Shown: positions 7,404-16,732, numbered from the stretch's first letter. The stretch: DNA of 36,689 nt from Neobacillus sp. (GCA_029256785.1 JAQSXG010000004.1:1-36689); one strand, 5' to 3'. The notes: generated from the sequence alone by a model not told the origin. A program made the numbers and translations.

Positions 7404-9955
7404 TTTTTCTCTCCTTTCCTAACTGCATCATTAAAATCTCTTGCTTCTTTTACCTTCTTGCCAAATTCAGATCCTTTATTGAAGTTCTTTGAAACGCTAC
7501 TGTTTTGGACTTTATTTTTGACATACTTTTTCATCACATCGCGAACAGGGTGCTTGAACGCTGAGCGAGCTTGTCCTGGCTCAAATTCCATCGGATTAAT
7601 ATTAAGTCGATTATCCGAAGTGTTCTCTTTCCCTCCAGCACCGTGTGTATGGTTTGGGTCTTGGTGTGTTGAAGGTAAATCAAACGCTGATCCTTGTTTC
7701 GCTGAAGAATCGTTTCCAGTGCTCGCACCTTCAATGACTCCCGATCCACTTGTATCAGGTTCGCCTATAGGCGACGCAGTGGTAGTATGAATCATTCCTT
7801 CCGGTGAACTAGATCCTGTATCTGACATAGAAGCAGCAACTTCATTACCAAATGACTCTGCACCACCATCACTTAAAGAGGGCTCACCACTAGAGATTGG
7901 TGACGATACAGATTCTCCAGTATTTGCTGAAGAAGGTTTAGTGCTTCCAGTACTCTCTCCTTGGTTATTCTCGCTCTTTGCCGTTCCGGATACAGGACTT
8001 TGAACTTTTTGGTCAGTTGGCTGTTTCGGTTGTGTAGAATCATTACCATTCTTCTGACTTCCATTAATAGGAGATTCATTAGTCTTTCCTGCGCCATTTG
8101 GAGAGACCTTTTTATTTGCAGAAGTATTCCCTTTCTTTTGATCAGCGTAGACAGGGGATCCCTCTTTCTTCTCAGAACTGTTTAAAGGAGTACTTTGGCC
8201 CGAGTTTGGCTTCTTACCATTGCTTTGATCAGTCGTGTTTCCGGAAATTGGACTATTTGGTTTCCCATCATGATTTTTATTGTCATCAAACGGCTTTTTC
8301 TCTGATGTCGCTCCACTTTGGCCAAGATCCCCTTTTCCCATGTCTGCATCATTTACTGATTTCCCTTGCTCTTGGTTAGCAGTATCTGTTTTTTCGTTTT
8401 TAGAGCTTTCATTATTATTGAGTGGGGATTCTGGCCTTTCATTTGTGTTATTACCCTTCTCAGGTTGATTTGCATTGCGTCCCCTTTGATCTCCTCCAGA
8501 AGTATCACCATAAACCGGTGATGCAGTATCACCTTCAATTGATGCACTTGGGTCAACTGACGAATTAGATGTATCATTCATCAATCCATTTTTTCCATGA
8601 AGTAAGCCATCTCCACTCGTCTGGGACTTCTTTTGCCCAAAACCGGAAGCACCGGCTACAGCCCCAGCAACAGCAGATAGCATGTTACCTCCTTTCTTTA
8701 GAAATTTACCTCCCATTTCTGCGGCTTTCTTAACGCCAAGCGCTCCACCAATAAGCTGCCATCCGGATTTTACACCGGCATCGACACCTAGAACGCGAAC
8801 GACAGAATCAGGGCCGTTAATTGCTGCATAAGCGCCAGCCAAAAGAGCTATTGTACGTGGAATAGCTCCAATGTGGGCACTATTTAAAAATGCAGAATAA
8901 AGCGTGAAGAGCGTCATAATACAAGAGATCGCCATGACTGCCCCTATTGATGCAAATATATTCTCCATCAACCTACGAAACTTACTCATGCTAAAGTCAA
9001 AAAACGAGACAACTAAGAGAAAGATCTTATTAAACATAAGATCAAAACCTAAGCCTCCAAGCTTAAACATAGCTAAAAATAACACAAGACCATTCGCACC
9101 AAGAGTAAAAAGCATGATCCAAGGATGCCAAGTATAACGATAGTAATAGTCTCCAGTAATCGAGGCAAACATTTTAAAGAAACTTTGTATGCCCCCCTTC
9201 TGGACGGCAACCTGTTTTATACTCCCGTTGGAGTTGACTACCGATTCAATTTTGTAATCAATGTACTTGCCTTTTTTGTTAGCCAGATCTTTTACAGTAT
9301 CAGGATCAGCAATCTCAGTAATATCAATTTGACTAACATCGGTTGCGCCTAAAGTCTTAGAAGGTTTAGTCGTCTTAAAATCATCCTTCGCATAGTAATA
9401 AAGGTCAGATACATTACTTAGGATGACTTGAGAGCCAACCTGATCCATATGTGCTCCATCTTTCAGATAGGCAGAAGCCATGATCCACATCTTATCCATA
9501 AGAAAAGGAAGCGCCAAAACAATTAGGATCATCACGGTGAAGTTTCTCAGGATTTCTCCACCTTTAAGCCGAAAGCCCATGATCATGAATAGACCAATCC
9601 CCACCAGTACAGAACCCATTATCGGACCTCTAAAAGGTTTCATGCTATTAAATACTGCAATAGCTGCAGGAGAGTTAAAGAATGGGTCCATGGTGGCCAG
9701 TTGCGTAAATCCCTTACTTAATTGATCAATAAAAAAGCCAAGCGTTGTAATGAGCGCCCAGCCAAATTGTCGAAGTGAATAATACATATAATTCACTGGA
9801 TGTAGGATAGAAGAAAATTTGTTCAAGAAAGAGATAATCTGTGAGTTGTTACTTGGAACATCAAAAGCATAAGCAGCTCCGGCAACAGACAGACTCAAAA
9901 TCAAAACAATGAATCCACCCATAAAAAAATGTGGCCATCTTTTCTTACGTTGCAC
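7400..9955 (-). CDS. VirB6-like polytopic channel protein with long repetitive tail
   Basis: A protein of about 852 aa resembling the pLS20_p028-type conjugation transmembrane proteins. The first ~400 residues hold a signal-like segment and several membrane helices (for example MGSVLVGIGLFMIMGF and FTVMILIVLALPFLM), with an extracytoplasmic region between. A Gly/Ala-rich segment (about 420-445) leads into a Ser/Asn/Gly/Lys/Pro-rich low-complexity tail to about residue 800. That tail repeats SP-[IVL]-x-G about ten times (SPVYGD, SPISGN, SPINGS, SPVSGT, SPISSG). A basic C-terminus closes the protein. It probably forms the membrane pore with VirB4 and VirD4. Start ambiguous: AAAGGAGG directly abuts a TTG at 9967, so GTG at 9955 is used here. 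Confidence 0.8.
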   Translation of the reverse strand: MQRKKRWPHFFMGGFIVLILSLSVAGAAYAFDVPSNNSQIISFLNKFSSILHPVNYMYYSLRQFGWALITTLGFFIDQLSKGFTQLATMDPFFNSPAAIAVFNSMKPFRGPIMGSVLVGIGLFMIMGFRLKGGEILRNFTVMILIVLALPFLMDKMWIMASAYLKDGAHMDQVGSQVILSNVSDLYYYAKDDFKTTKPSKTLGATDVSQIDITEIADPDTVKDLANKKGKYIDYKIESVVNSNGSIKQVAVQKGGIQSFFKMFASITGDYYYRYTWHPWIMLFTLGANGLVLFLAMFKLGGLGFDLMFNKIFLLVVSFFDFSMSKFRRLMENIFASIGAVMAISCIMTLFTLYSAFLNSAHIGAIPRTIALLAGAYAAINGPDSVVRVLGVDAGVKSGWQLIGGALGVKKAAEMGGKFLKKGGNMLSAVAGAVAGASGFGQKKSQTSGDGLLHGKNGLMNDTSNSSVDPSASIEGDTASPVYGDTSGGDQRGRNANQPEKGNNTNERPESPLNNNESSKNEKTDTANQEQGKSVNDADMGKGDLGQSGATSEKKPFDDNKNHDGKPNSPISGNTTDQSNGKKPNSGQSTPLNSSEKKEGSPVYADQKKGNTSANKKVSPNGAGKTNESPINGSQKNGNDSTQPKQPTDQKVQSPVSGTAKSENNQGESTGSTKPSSANTGESVSSPISSGEPSLSDGGAESFGNEVAASMSDTGSSSPEGMIHTTTASPIGEPDTSGSGVIEGASTGNDSSAKQGSAFDLPSTHQDPNHTHGAGGKENTSDNRLNINPMEFEPGQARSAFKHPVRDVMKKYVKNKVQNSSVSKNFNKGSEFGKKVKEARDFNDAVRKGEKK

Positions 9956-12539
9956 TTTTCTCCACAACCTCCTTTCTTGACGCTTGAAGAATATCAGCTA
10001 TTTTCTTAAATCCCTTGGGTTCTTCAATTGCCACGATGAGAGAGAAGAAGTCTTCAATACTGGTCTCTCCCGAGAGCAAGGAAACGGCTTGCTCGGCAAA
10101 TCCTCGTTCTGCGCAATTTTTCCTTATGGCCATTGCCAGTCGTTCAATCGCTTCTGTAGTGTAAAAAAAGGAACCTGGATTTTGCTTGGCCAGTTTTTCA
10201 GGTACAATGTCATGGAGTATTCGAAGCCGGATACGTTCTTGGCGTGTCCTCTGTTTGTGAACGACGGGAGAAGAAACATTTTCTTTATCCGGCTCATCAG
10301 CAGCTTGGGATTCTTCCTCCTTTTTTAACCCCTGTTCCTTGTACTCAGGTGGCTCTAAATCAACTAGTAGACTACCTAATTCGAGTTCTCGATGAGCACC
10401 ACTGTGAGCTTCAGGAATGTCTTTCCACTCTGTGAAGTCTTGAGGAATGTAATGGTAATAAGGATGAAAACGTGCTGACCCTTGATTTAATATGGGATAC
10501 GCAGTAATCAAATTCTTTTTCAAATCTTCATTTTTCATGATTCGCAATATAACGTTTTCGCTAAATTGCATCTGTTCCAATTCGGTGACTGTCATTAATT
10601 CAACAGTTTTTACCATTTCTGTTTCATCCTTGTTAATCGAAAACCATTTTCCCGATCGATTGATGTCCAGAACAGCCCTCTTTCCTAATCGCTCACTAAT
10701 TAATTCGGTTGTTGATTTTGATGGAGTCTTGATTAGAAAGGTGTAGCCACAGTTCGATAAAATCGTATCGTCAGTTCCTTCTGGATATATTCTCAGTTGT
10801 GAAAAACTCTGTAGAATAAGAAAGAAGCGTATGTTTCGTCCAAGACCAGCCGTCAACTTACTCTGAATATCATTTAGTGGTGGCAAATTACCAAATTCAT
10901 CTAAAAGATAAATAACTGGCCGTTTGCACTTTTGACCTGGTGCATCAAAAGCTAAATCAACCAGTCTCTTATAACTTTGTTCAATAAAAAATGTGGCCAG
11001 CTTATGATTGCTTTTATCTTGATCTGGAATAATCATAAACGTTGCAACCGGCTGATCCCCATAACCCATTTCATCAAAATCAAAGTCATTACGGGCCATT
11101 AACGTGGCAATTCCTGGTTGAATATACGTTTTTAGCCCAGAGAAAACATGGGTACCAATTCCTCCAATGGTCTCCTTTGCAGCACCAACCAACTTGATCC
11201 CACCATAAAGTGCCCGTGCTGGATGACTTAAAGGCAGCATGTCAAAGAGAACATCTAGTGTACTCAATCCTTTGTACTTAACATACATGTCCTTTAGTTC
11301 ATCTTCATTTGTGGTGTACTTCTTTAAAAATGGGTGATCCCAGCGATAGATACGCTCACCACTCATGTTTTCTAGCGTCATGGCCATAGAATAAAGGGCA
11401 ACCCGTTCCGTCTGTTTTCTGCTAATACAATGCTCGATCAATATCATTGCAATGGCTGTAAAAAGCAGCTGAGCATTGTCTCCCCACATTGGATTTTTGG
11501 CTTCTGGATTTTCGTAAAAAGTAAAAGCGATATTCATAATCGCTTTTTCAGCACTATCCAGCGCCTCATTTCGCTCGATTAAACTTAACTCTTTATTCAT
11601 CCAGCGCGCATAGTCCTTGATGGGTCCAGCAAAGGGATTATACGGCGTGGATTGATAGGTGTGCATCAAATTTAAGACCTTAATTTTATATCCACGTTTC
11701 TTCAATAGCTGATAATTTTCTTGGATTAGCTCTCCTTTAGGATCACTAATGATAAAACTCGCCCGTTTTTCAATGCTTCTAGGTCTAGAAAAAGAATCAA
11801 GAATCGGCCCAACGGAAAATACCTTTTTCCCTGATCTCGTAATTCCGATGATGCAGACATTCGTCACTTCCTGTGCAATCGAAATTAAAAAATCATTCTT
11901 CTTCTGAATTGCATTATTTGCTTCTGTTTTTTCTTCCTGGCTATCATCCAGAAATCGTACATGGCCTTTTGCCCCTGGAATCAGATCTTCTTTTCTTTCG
12001 CTATCAGTCAAACGCTCAACCTCTTCATATGAAAAATGAGCGATTGGAAGACCTGGCGTATCATCAAAGGGGATGGACATATCCGCTGGCATTAAGGGAT
12101 ACTGCTCAAGTAGTTCGTCCCGATCAGCAAAACGGCTTGTCCCAGCCGTAAAGCGATCTTCAAGAGCATAATAGGAACGATGAAGAAGAAATGCAAAGCG
12201 CCCAATATACAGTAGTGAAACCAGAATAAGCACAAGACTTATTTTCGGATGGTTAAAATAAAGCGAAAATGTCCAGAAGTTATGAGAAAACAAACTTTCA
12301 TAACTTTCGTTGATTCCGTGTATCGATGTTCTCAAGATATCCAACGTCGCCATGACAAAACTGTAAACCATCTGCAAGACAACCAAAACAATCAGTTCCA
12401 CTGCTATCGCAGCTGGAACAATCAGCTTGTTACGCGCGAGTAAGTCGGGTAAATTACGATACGACGAATAACGGTTATCCCTCCATTGTCCGGACTTATT
12501 GAGTTTCCATCGCCGTTTGATTCGTCGCTTCAAGAGCAT
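9945..12539 (-). CDS. virD4: VirD4-type coupling protein
   Basis: An 864-aa membrane-anchored ATPase that hands the relaxase-DNA complex to the channel. The N-terminus has two hydrophobic segments (about residues 40-62 and 95-115) and a connecting region. The nucleotide site reads IIGITRSGKKVF near residue 230, and Walker B is PVIYLLDEFGNLPPL near residue 545. These match Gram-positive VirD4/TraG proteins. The residue after GK is Lys rather than Ser/Thr; relatives carry TRSGKGE here. The start is ATG at 12539 because GGAGGTGG lies 8 nt upstream; a longer reading to 12581 has no such site. The gene overlaps the small gene before it by 44 nt. Confidence 0.94.
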   Translation of the reverse strand: MLLKRRIKRRWKLNKSGQWRDNRYSSYRNLPDLLARNKLIVPAAIAVELIVLVVLQMVYSFVMATLDILRTSIHGINESYESLFSHNFWTFSLYFNHPKISLVLILVSLLYIGRFAFLLHRSYYALEDRFTAGTSRFADRDELLEQYPLMPADMSIPFDDTPGLPIAHFSYEEVERLTDSERKEDLIPGAKGHVRFLDDSQEEKTEANNAIQKKNDFLISIAQEVTNVCIIGITRSGKKVFSVGPILDSFSRPRSIEKRASFIISDPKGELIQENYQLLKKRGYKIKVLNLMHTYQSTPYNPFAGPIKDYARWMNKELSLIERNEALDSAEKAIMNIAFTFYENPEAKNPMWGDNAQLLFTAIAMILIEHCISRKQTERVALYSMAMTLENMSGERIYRWDHPFLKKYTTNEDELKDMYVKYKGLSTLDVLFDMLPLSHPARALYGGIKLVGAAKETIGGIGTHVFSGLKTYIQPGIATLMARNDFDFDEMGYGDQPVATFMIIPDQDKSNHKLATFFIEQSYKRLVDLAFDAPGQKCKRPVIYLLDEFGNLPPLNDIQSKLTAGLGRNIRFFLILQSFSQLRIYPEGTDDTILSNCGYTFLIKTPSKSTTELISERLGKRAVLDINRSGKWFSINKDETEMVKTVELMTVTELEQMQFSENVILRIMKNEDLKKNLITAYPILNQGSARFHPYYHYIPQDFTEWKDIPEAHSGAHRELELGSLLVDLEPPEYKEQGLKKEEESQAADEPDKENVSSPVVHKQRTRQERIRLRILHDIVPEKLAKQNPGSFFYTTEAIERLAMAIRKNCAERGFAEQAVSLLSGETSIEDFFSLIVAIEEPKGFKKIADILQASRKEVVEKSAT

Positions 12540-12780
12540 GTGAAGAACCACCTCCGTCAAGCGTTGACTTTGGTTTTTCAAGTTCAGCGATTTTCTTATT
12601 CGCTAGACTTAACTTCTTTAAAACCGGAAGCTGTTCCATGTAGATGCATTCTTTTTTACAATATTCCAGCAGAATTTCATGCAAACGGTCATCCGGGTTT
12701 TCCAGGTTGGCTTCGAAATAGGTCCTAAGCAAGCTTTCAGTTGCCTTAATTTCTTTCTTGCTATATTTGCTTTTTCCCAA
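12496..12780 (-). CDS. Small charged protein of unknown function before virD4
   Basis: A 94-aa soluble protein with no membrane segment. The N-terminal 70 residues are helical and charged, and the C-terminus is Gly/Ser/Thr-rich. An excellent ribosome binding site, AAAGGAGG, precedes the ATG, and the gene overlaps virD4 by 44 nt, so it is very probably expressed. I do not recognise the family. The location suggests a partner of the coupling protein or of the preceding membrane protein. Confidence 0.7.
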   Translation of the reverse strand: MGKSKYSKKEIKATESLLRTYFEANLENPDDRLHEILLEYCKKECIYMEQLPVLKKLSLANKKIAELEKPKSTLDGGGSSHALEATNQTAMETQ

Positions 12781-12794
12781 GATTCCTTCCTCCT

Positions 12795-13847
12795 TTAGAA
12801 ATGTTTATGGAGAGCAACTTTGACCAACGAACTCAATAAGTGCGATGGAACATAAAACCAGGTCGGAACTTTGAATTTAAAGGTTGCCACAAGAAAAAAA
12901 GCAATGGCATATAGGGAAACTAAAGTAAATATCCCTCGAAATAAGCCAATGGAAGGCCTGAAACGATCCGACGATTTATGACGACCTTGCAGCTGTTTAA
13001 GCAAGATAGCCTGCTTTTTCCTTTCCTTTTTCTTAAAATCCTCGTGTTCCTTGTTATTACGTTTTATCTCAAGGTTTTTTAACTCCAATTGTGTTTCATA
13101 GAAACTAAGTCGTTGATCAATGCGTTCACCAACAAGCCCCATCGTTTTTGATACAATTTCATTGATGGAGTCATTAGGTAGAGCCGTTCCCTCAGCTGAT
13201 GAATCCGACGACAACTGATCACCAATACTCTCCGTTGATAGAGAACTATTTTCATAAGGCACTTGACTATCGCTTATTTCCTGTTCATCCTGATTGGATT
13301 GTGTATCCCCGAGCCGTTCATGTTTCGTTTGTTTTAGAGCTGCATGTTTTTTGAATTTCTCTCTTATAAACTGATATAGTTTCTTCAGTGAAGTCCCAAT
13401 ATAAATCAAGAAGATCCATGCATAGTGCACTATTCCCTTCACAATTTTTAGGAGATAATTACTTATTACCTCCACATGTAAATAAATAGGTGGGCCCTTT
13501 TCATGTCTCTTCTTTGTTTTTTTCCTAATAAAAGAAGAAGGCCCAGAGGGCATTACCTCTGAGTCTTCAAACCATTGCATAACTGTTTCATATTCTTGTT
13601 TTGATATTCTTTTCTGCTTGTTGTAATGGTTGAATAATCGTACAAGCAGATCCACTACTGTTTCACTTTGACCGGTAACAAACGTAGTATGGAAAAAAGG
13701 GTCTTTTGTAGAAGGATCAAGTAAATTGAACTCGACAGTATGAACAACCTTAATTCCATTGCAATGTTCACTAAATTCCTTTAAGGATAATTCTGTCTTT
13801 GGCCGGATTGTCTCAATATCTGATTTATCAATACTGACGGTAATCAT
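12795..13847 (-). CDS. Membrane protein of the transfer operon, unknown family
   Basis: A 350-aa protein with a soluble N-terminal domain (residues 1-120). A hydrophobic segment lies around 128-158 (IVHYAWIFLIYIGTSLKK). An acidic Ser/Glu-rich linker (about 180-225), a charged coiled coil (about 245-285) and a C-terminal membrane segment (about 305-325) follow. A mixed cytosolic/membrane scaffold role is possible. It starts 2 nt after the VirB2-like gene ends, with GGTGG from that gene's last codons as the binding site. I do not recognise the family. Confidence 0.65.
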   Translation of the reverse strand: MITVSIDKSDIETIRPKTELSLKEFSEHCNGIKVVHTVEFNLLDPSTKDPFFHTTFVTGQSETVVDLLVRLFNHYNKQKRISKQEYETVMQWFEDSEVMPSGPSSFIRKKTKKRHEKGPPIYLHVEVISNYLLKIVKGIVHYAWIFLIYIGTSLKKLYQFIREKFKKHAALKQTKHERLGDTQSNQDEQEISDSQVPYENSSLSTESIGDQLSSDSSAEGTALPNDSINEIVSKTMGLVGERIDQRLSFYETQLELKNLEIKRNNKEHEDFKKKERKKQAILLKQLQGRHKSSDRFRPSIGLFRGIFTLVSLYAIAFFLVATFKFKVPTWFYVPSHLLSSLVKVALHKHF

Positions 13848-13849
13848 TA

Positions 13850-14212
13850 TTAGCCACCAAATATATTAGTTGCATATAGAGCTACACTGACACCACATGC
13901 AACGAAGAAAATACCTGTGATTGTCGCAAAAATATGACCTTTGGCCCACTCTCTCATAAAGCGCGGTCCAATCCATCCGAATCCAATGCAGATAAATGAT
14001 GTCCCAGCAAAACCTGCAAAAATTGATTTTCCAAAACTTTGGAAATCTGTGTTAGCTTTATTAACGCTGATTTTTAAATCATCTTTTGCAAAAGTCGCAT
14101 GTGGAAATGCAATTATAACTAAGACATACGCTAGAACAGCCAATCCTGTTAGGAAAAAGATCTTCTTCTTTGAAAGTTTGTGATGCTGCAATGCAATAAT
14201 TCCTTTTTTCAT
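13850..14212 (-). CDS. VirB2/TrbC-like pilin or channel subunit
   Basis: A 120-aa protein with a signal peptide (basic start, FFLTGLAVLAYVLVIIAF, cleavage after HATFA). The mature part is about 80 aa with two hydrophobic helices around FAGFAGTSFICIGFGWIG and FATITGIFFVACGVSVAL, separated by a short basic loop (RFMREWAKGH). This is the VirB2/TrbC topology. The start is ATG at 14212, where AGGAGGG lies about 9 nt upstream; a longer frame to 14293 lacks a site. Family by topology only. Confidence 0.65.
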   Translation of the reverse strand: MKKGIIALQHHKLSKKKIFFLTGLAVLAYVLVIIAFPHATFAKDDLKISVNKANTDFQSFGKSIFAGFAGTSFICIGFGWIGPRFMREWAKGHIFATITGIFFVACGVSVALYATNIFGG

Positions 14213-14310
14213 AATTCCAAACCCTCCTAAATTTTTGTTGGATCCACAAGTAAAACTAACCAGCGACCCACCAAAGAATCGCCAATAGATCACCCCCTAA
14301 TAAACAATAT

Positions 14311-14541
14311 TTAGATCAGATAAAGTAATGTATCTGTAACACCCGGAATGTAGCTTGTAACTTTATAACAACGCATTGCTTGTATAGAAGGACAATAAAA
14401 AACGACCGGCATATGGTTTTTAACCACTCGTCCGGCCCGTCCTACATTCTTACCTAGATGCTCATTTCTCGAATCACGCCATCGAAAAGATTTTTTCCTT
14501 TCGATATCGTGTAATTGCTCTGCCGTAACTTCGAAAGTCAA
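14311..14541 (-). CDS. Small basic protein, unknown
   Basis: A 76-aa soluble protein with many Arg/Lys/His residues and two Cys (VVFYCPS, AMRCYK). The start is chosen at TTG 14541 because AAGGAGG lies 6 nt before it; an ATG at 14562 has only a weak site. It begins after a hairpin terminator, so it may be expressed less than the genes before it. Unknown family. Confidence 0.5.
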   Translation of the reverse strand: MTFEVTAEQLHDIERKKSFRWRDSRNEHLGKNVGRAGRVVKNHMPVVFYCPSIQAMRCYKVTSYIPGVTDTLLYLI

Positions 14542-14584
14542 TTCCTGCCTCCTTGCTGCCATTGTTGCGCCCCCAAACGACCGA

Positions 14585-14614
14585 CAAAAAATAAAATTCG
14601 CAGACGTCTGCGAA
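14585..14614 (-). terminator. Internal terminator: perfect palindrome plus T-run
   Basis: An 18-nt perfect palindrome (TTCGCAGACGTCTGCGAA, 14597-14614) folds into a 7-bp GC-rich stem with an ACGT loop. On the minus strand it is followed by TTTTATTTTTT. It lies 1 nt beyond the stop of the 56-aa gene, inside the transfer operon. The palindrome could also bind a protein. Confidence 0.7.
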
Positions 14615-14615
14615 A

Positions 14616-14786
14616 TTAATGGATAAAATAGCCAATAAATCCACTTACACTAGGAATTACTGAAGTCCACCAGTTATGAAGATTAGTCAAATCCTGCGGA
14701 AACCAAACTCTTAACACTTCGTATGCCGCAGCAGCAAGGCCTACAATAATTGCAGCCCAAACATAGCGATCAATATTTTGTGGCAT
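14616..14786 (-). CDS. 56-aa single-helix membrane protein, candidate small pilin
   Basis: A short gene reading MPQNIDRYVW and ending FIGYFIH. One hydrophobic stretch (AAIIVGLAAAAYEVLRVWF, residues 11-29) is followed by an amphipathic part with a WW pair and a weakly hydrophobic end. AAAGGAGGTGAG before the ATG is the strongest ribosome binding site in this part of the operon, suggesting abundant product. Size, single helix and position next to Tad-like genes fit a Flp-type pilin or a small channel subunit, but the usual Gly-x4-Glu processing site is absent. It ends at a terminator. Confidence 0.65.
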   Translation of the reverse strand: MPQNIDRYVWAAIIVGLAAAAYEVLRVWFPQDLTNLHNWWTSVIPSVSGFIGYFIH

Positions 14787-14822
14787 ATTGTCTCACCTCC
14801 TTTCAAAGATTTTTGTATATTT

Positions 14823-15188
14823 TCAACTGCCCCGAACAAACGAAACAGATGATCCCGGAAAAGTATTAGCGTGAAATGGCAAATTAAAAAATGGAAACTC
14901 AATAGTATTGGTTAATTCATAGTTAACAGGTGTTCCATATGGTTTAACATCATTGCCTGATAGACTTTTTACAGAAAATCTACCATGATATTTTTCTTTG
15001 CTTAATGTTTCTAACTTGTTCATAACGTCGGGTGTTAATCCTCCATTTTCTTCAATAGAGGTATCAACAGCCATTTGAAAGCCATTGGTCTGATCATTAC
15101 CAATGGAGTAGTAACTCCATCCAGCTAAAACCAGAATCACAACAACACTAAGACCTAAAAGCAAATAAAAACTAATACCGTGTTCCAA
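14823..15188 (-). CDS. Pilin-like (TadE-type) membrane protein
   Basis: A 121-aa protein beginning MEHG then ISFYLLLGLSVVVILVLAGW, like a class III prepilin: short leader, Gly at the cut site, long hydrophobic helix. An extracytoplasmic domain of about 90 aa follows. It starts with TTG, with GGGGGGAG about 5 nt upstream. It directly follows the TadC-like gene, where TadE-like pseudopilins usually sit. No prepilin peptidase is in the window, so processing would need a chromosomal enzyme. Confidence 0.6.
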   Translation of the reverse strand: MEHGISFYLLLGLSVVVILVLAGWSYYSIGNDQTNGFQMAVDTSIEENGGLTPDVMNKLETLSKEKYHGRFSVKSLSGNDVKPYGTPVNYELTNTIEFPFFNLPFHANTFPGSSVSFVRGS

Positions 15189-15203
15189 GCTTCTCCCCCC
15201 AAA

Positions 15204-15917
15204 TCAAAAATGCAAACCCTTCCACATATCAAGCATCATTAAAACCAAGTAAGTCATTAAAGGAATCATAACCAATGCCCCACTTGAAGTGATGATCCCA
15301 ATGAATTTATCCAGTTTCAACTGAATCACATCATCAATGACATTAAAAACCGTTACACGGTTTTCATGCCCAAGTTCATAGATTACATCAGTATCATTTG
15401 CATTTTGCTGAAAATCGTATAATGTGTGTAATAAGTTGCTAGCAGAATCAGTACCACTAGCCCTTTCTGCAAATTCTTCAAATGGTTTAATTGAAAATGG
15501 TCGTTTTATTAATCCAATCAAAAAAAGACTTAAAGAATCTTTAAGGGGACCACTAGGCAAGTTGTCATATATCCTCTGAAATACAATGCTCATTGTCGTC
15601 TCTTTTTGGAGTAATTCTGATATTGCCAATGTCATCATGCGGTCAAACTCTACCTGACGTTTAACTTTTAAATATTTGTGCTTTAATAACACCTGATGTC
15701 GATTTAAAAACCAAACAGCTAATGCAATCAGTGGCGCGAACATAAGCAGACTAAAAGACTTGTAAAGTAAACCCAGTAAAACGCCAACGAAAAAAGCAAG
15801 AAATGTAAGTAATATTCTCTTCCGAGTAAATTGCTTTACTTGTTTCTGGGTATATTCCATGTCTTTCATGGCTGCTTTGAGAGTGTCGTCAACTAAAGAT
15901 AATCGAATTTTTCTCAA
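15204..15917 (-). CDS. TadC-like inner-membrane platform protein (T2SF family)
   Basis: A 237-aa protein. Two close membrane segments occur at about residues 34-70, then a cytoplasmic helical region, and a final membrane helix at about 210-232 (GALVMIPLMTYLVLMMLDMW). This is the layout of GspF/TadC platform proteins that convert ATPase motion into pilus assembly. The TTG start overlaps the TadB-like stop by 4 nt, with GGTGGAG upstream. The C-terminal pair of helices usual in TadC seems reduced to one. Confidence 0.7.
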   Translation of the reverse strand: MRKIRLSLVDDTLKAAMKDMEYTQKQVKQFTRKRILLTFLAFFVGVLLGLLYKSFSLLMFAPLIALAVWFLNRHQVLLKHKYLKVKRQVEFDRMMTLAISELLQKETTMSIVFQRIYDNLPSGPLKDSLSLFLIGLIKRPFSIKPFEEFAERASGTDSASNLLHTLYDFQQNANDTDVIYELGHENRVTVFNVIDDVIQLKLDKFIGIITSSGALVMIPLMTYLVLMMLDMWKGLHF

Positions 15918-16732
15918 CCTAACTCCACCTCTGTTACACTGTTATCCGTGGCGCGTTTCATATAAACACGGTCATGTAAATACCCTTGAGCCAGAAGGAA
16001 TATACCATTTAGAATCCAGCCCACAGGATGATGTCCATCGATCCTTAAGTAATTACCCCAACCAAAAAGAGTGAACGTCCACCAAAGCAAAAGATAAGCA
16101 CCAATTGTGATAACCGTATAGGCCCACATTTGGTACTTTTTCCGTTGAATGTATTGATTACGTTTCGTAATCATCATGTTGTGAAAATAAGTCAGATCTT
16201 TTATTGACTTTTCATCGGCTCTTCCATAAATCATTGCGTAGAAGAGTTGTTTACAATAATGAACAAACCAAACATCCTTGGTATATTTCGATTCAAAACT
16301 GTTAAATGCCCTAAGTTTTCGGTTATTACTTGCTCCATATGTTTGAACAATAAGTTTACTTACATCATCTCGAAATTCGCCCTGCATTCGATCACGGACC
16401 AATTCTAGTGCTCCCAATACTGTTTGCTTTTTGTTTAATAATATTTGGGTAACATTATTAACAAAGTTGTTTCGTTCCTGTAATGCTTTGGATTCATAAT
16501 ATTGTTTTGCTGAATTTGGCATTAACTTTCGATACCCATAAAAGACACCAACTAGACCAAAAACAATACTTACTGGCACATAAAAATAAATTAGATAGGA
16601 GATAAGGAATAAAACAATGAAGGGCTTAAATAAAGCCCAAGCTACTTCTTTTCCAGCAATTTTATCTCCGTATGCAGACCGCCAGGCAACGATCTCATCA
16701 ATTTTCCAGGTTCTTTTCTTATTCCGGCTCAT
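15914..16732 (-). CDS. TadB-like inner-membrane platform protein (T2SF family)
   Basis: A 272-aa polytopic protein with two N-terminal membrane helices (about residues 34-66), a cytoplasmic helical domain with LLNKKQTVLGALELV, and two further helices (about 203-222 and 235-252). The paired TadB/TadC arrangement after a CpaF ATPase is typical of Tad pili. Its ATG overlaps the ATPase stop (ATGA), so the three are translationally coupled. Confidence 0.72.
   Translation of the reverse strand: MSRNKKRTWKIDEIVAWRSAYGDKIAGKEVAWALFKPFIVLFLISYLIYFYVPVSIVFGLVGVFYGYRKLMPNSAKQYYESKALQERNNFVNNVTQILLNKKQTVLGALELVRDRMQGEFRDDVSKLIVQTYGASNNRKLRAFNSFESKYTKDVWFVHYCKQLFYAMIYGRADEKSIKDLTYFHNMMITKRNQYIQRKKYQMWAYTVITIGAYLLLWWTFTLFGWGNYLRIDGHHPVGWILNGIFLLAQGYLHDRVYMKRATDNSVTEVELG

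Noticed and set aside
12249-12443. Plus-strand small frames inside virD4 and other transfer genes
   Set aside because: No ribosome sites, overlap strong motifs on the other strand.
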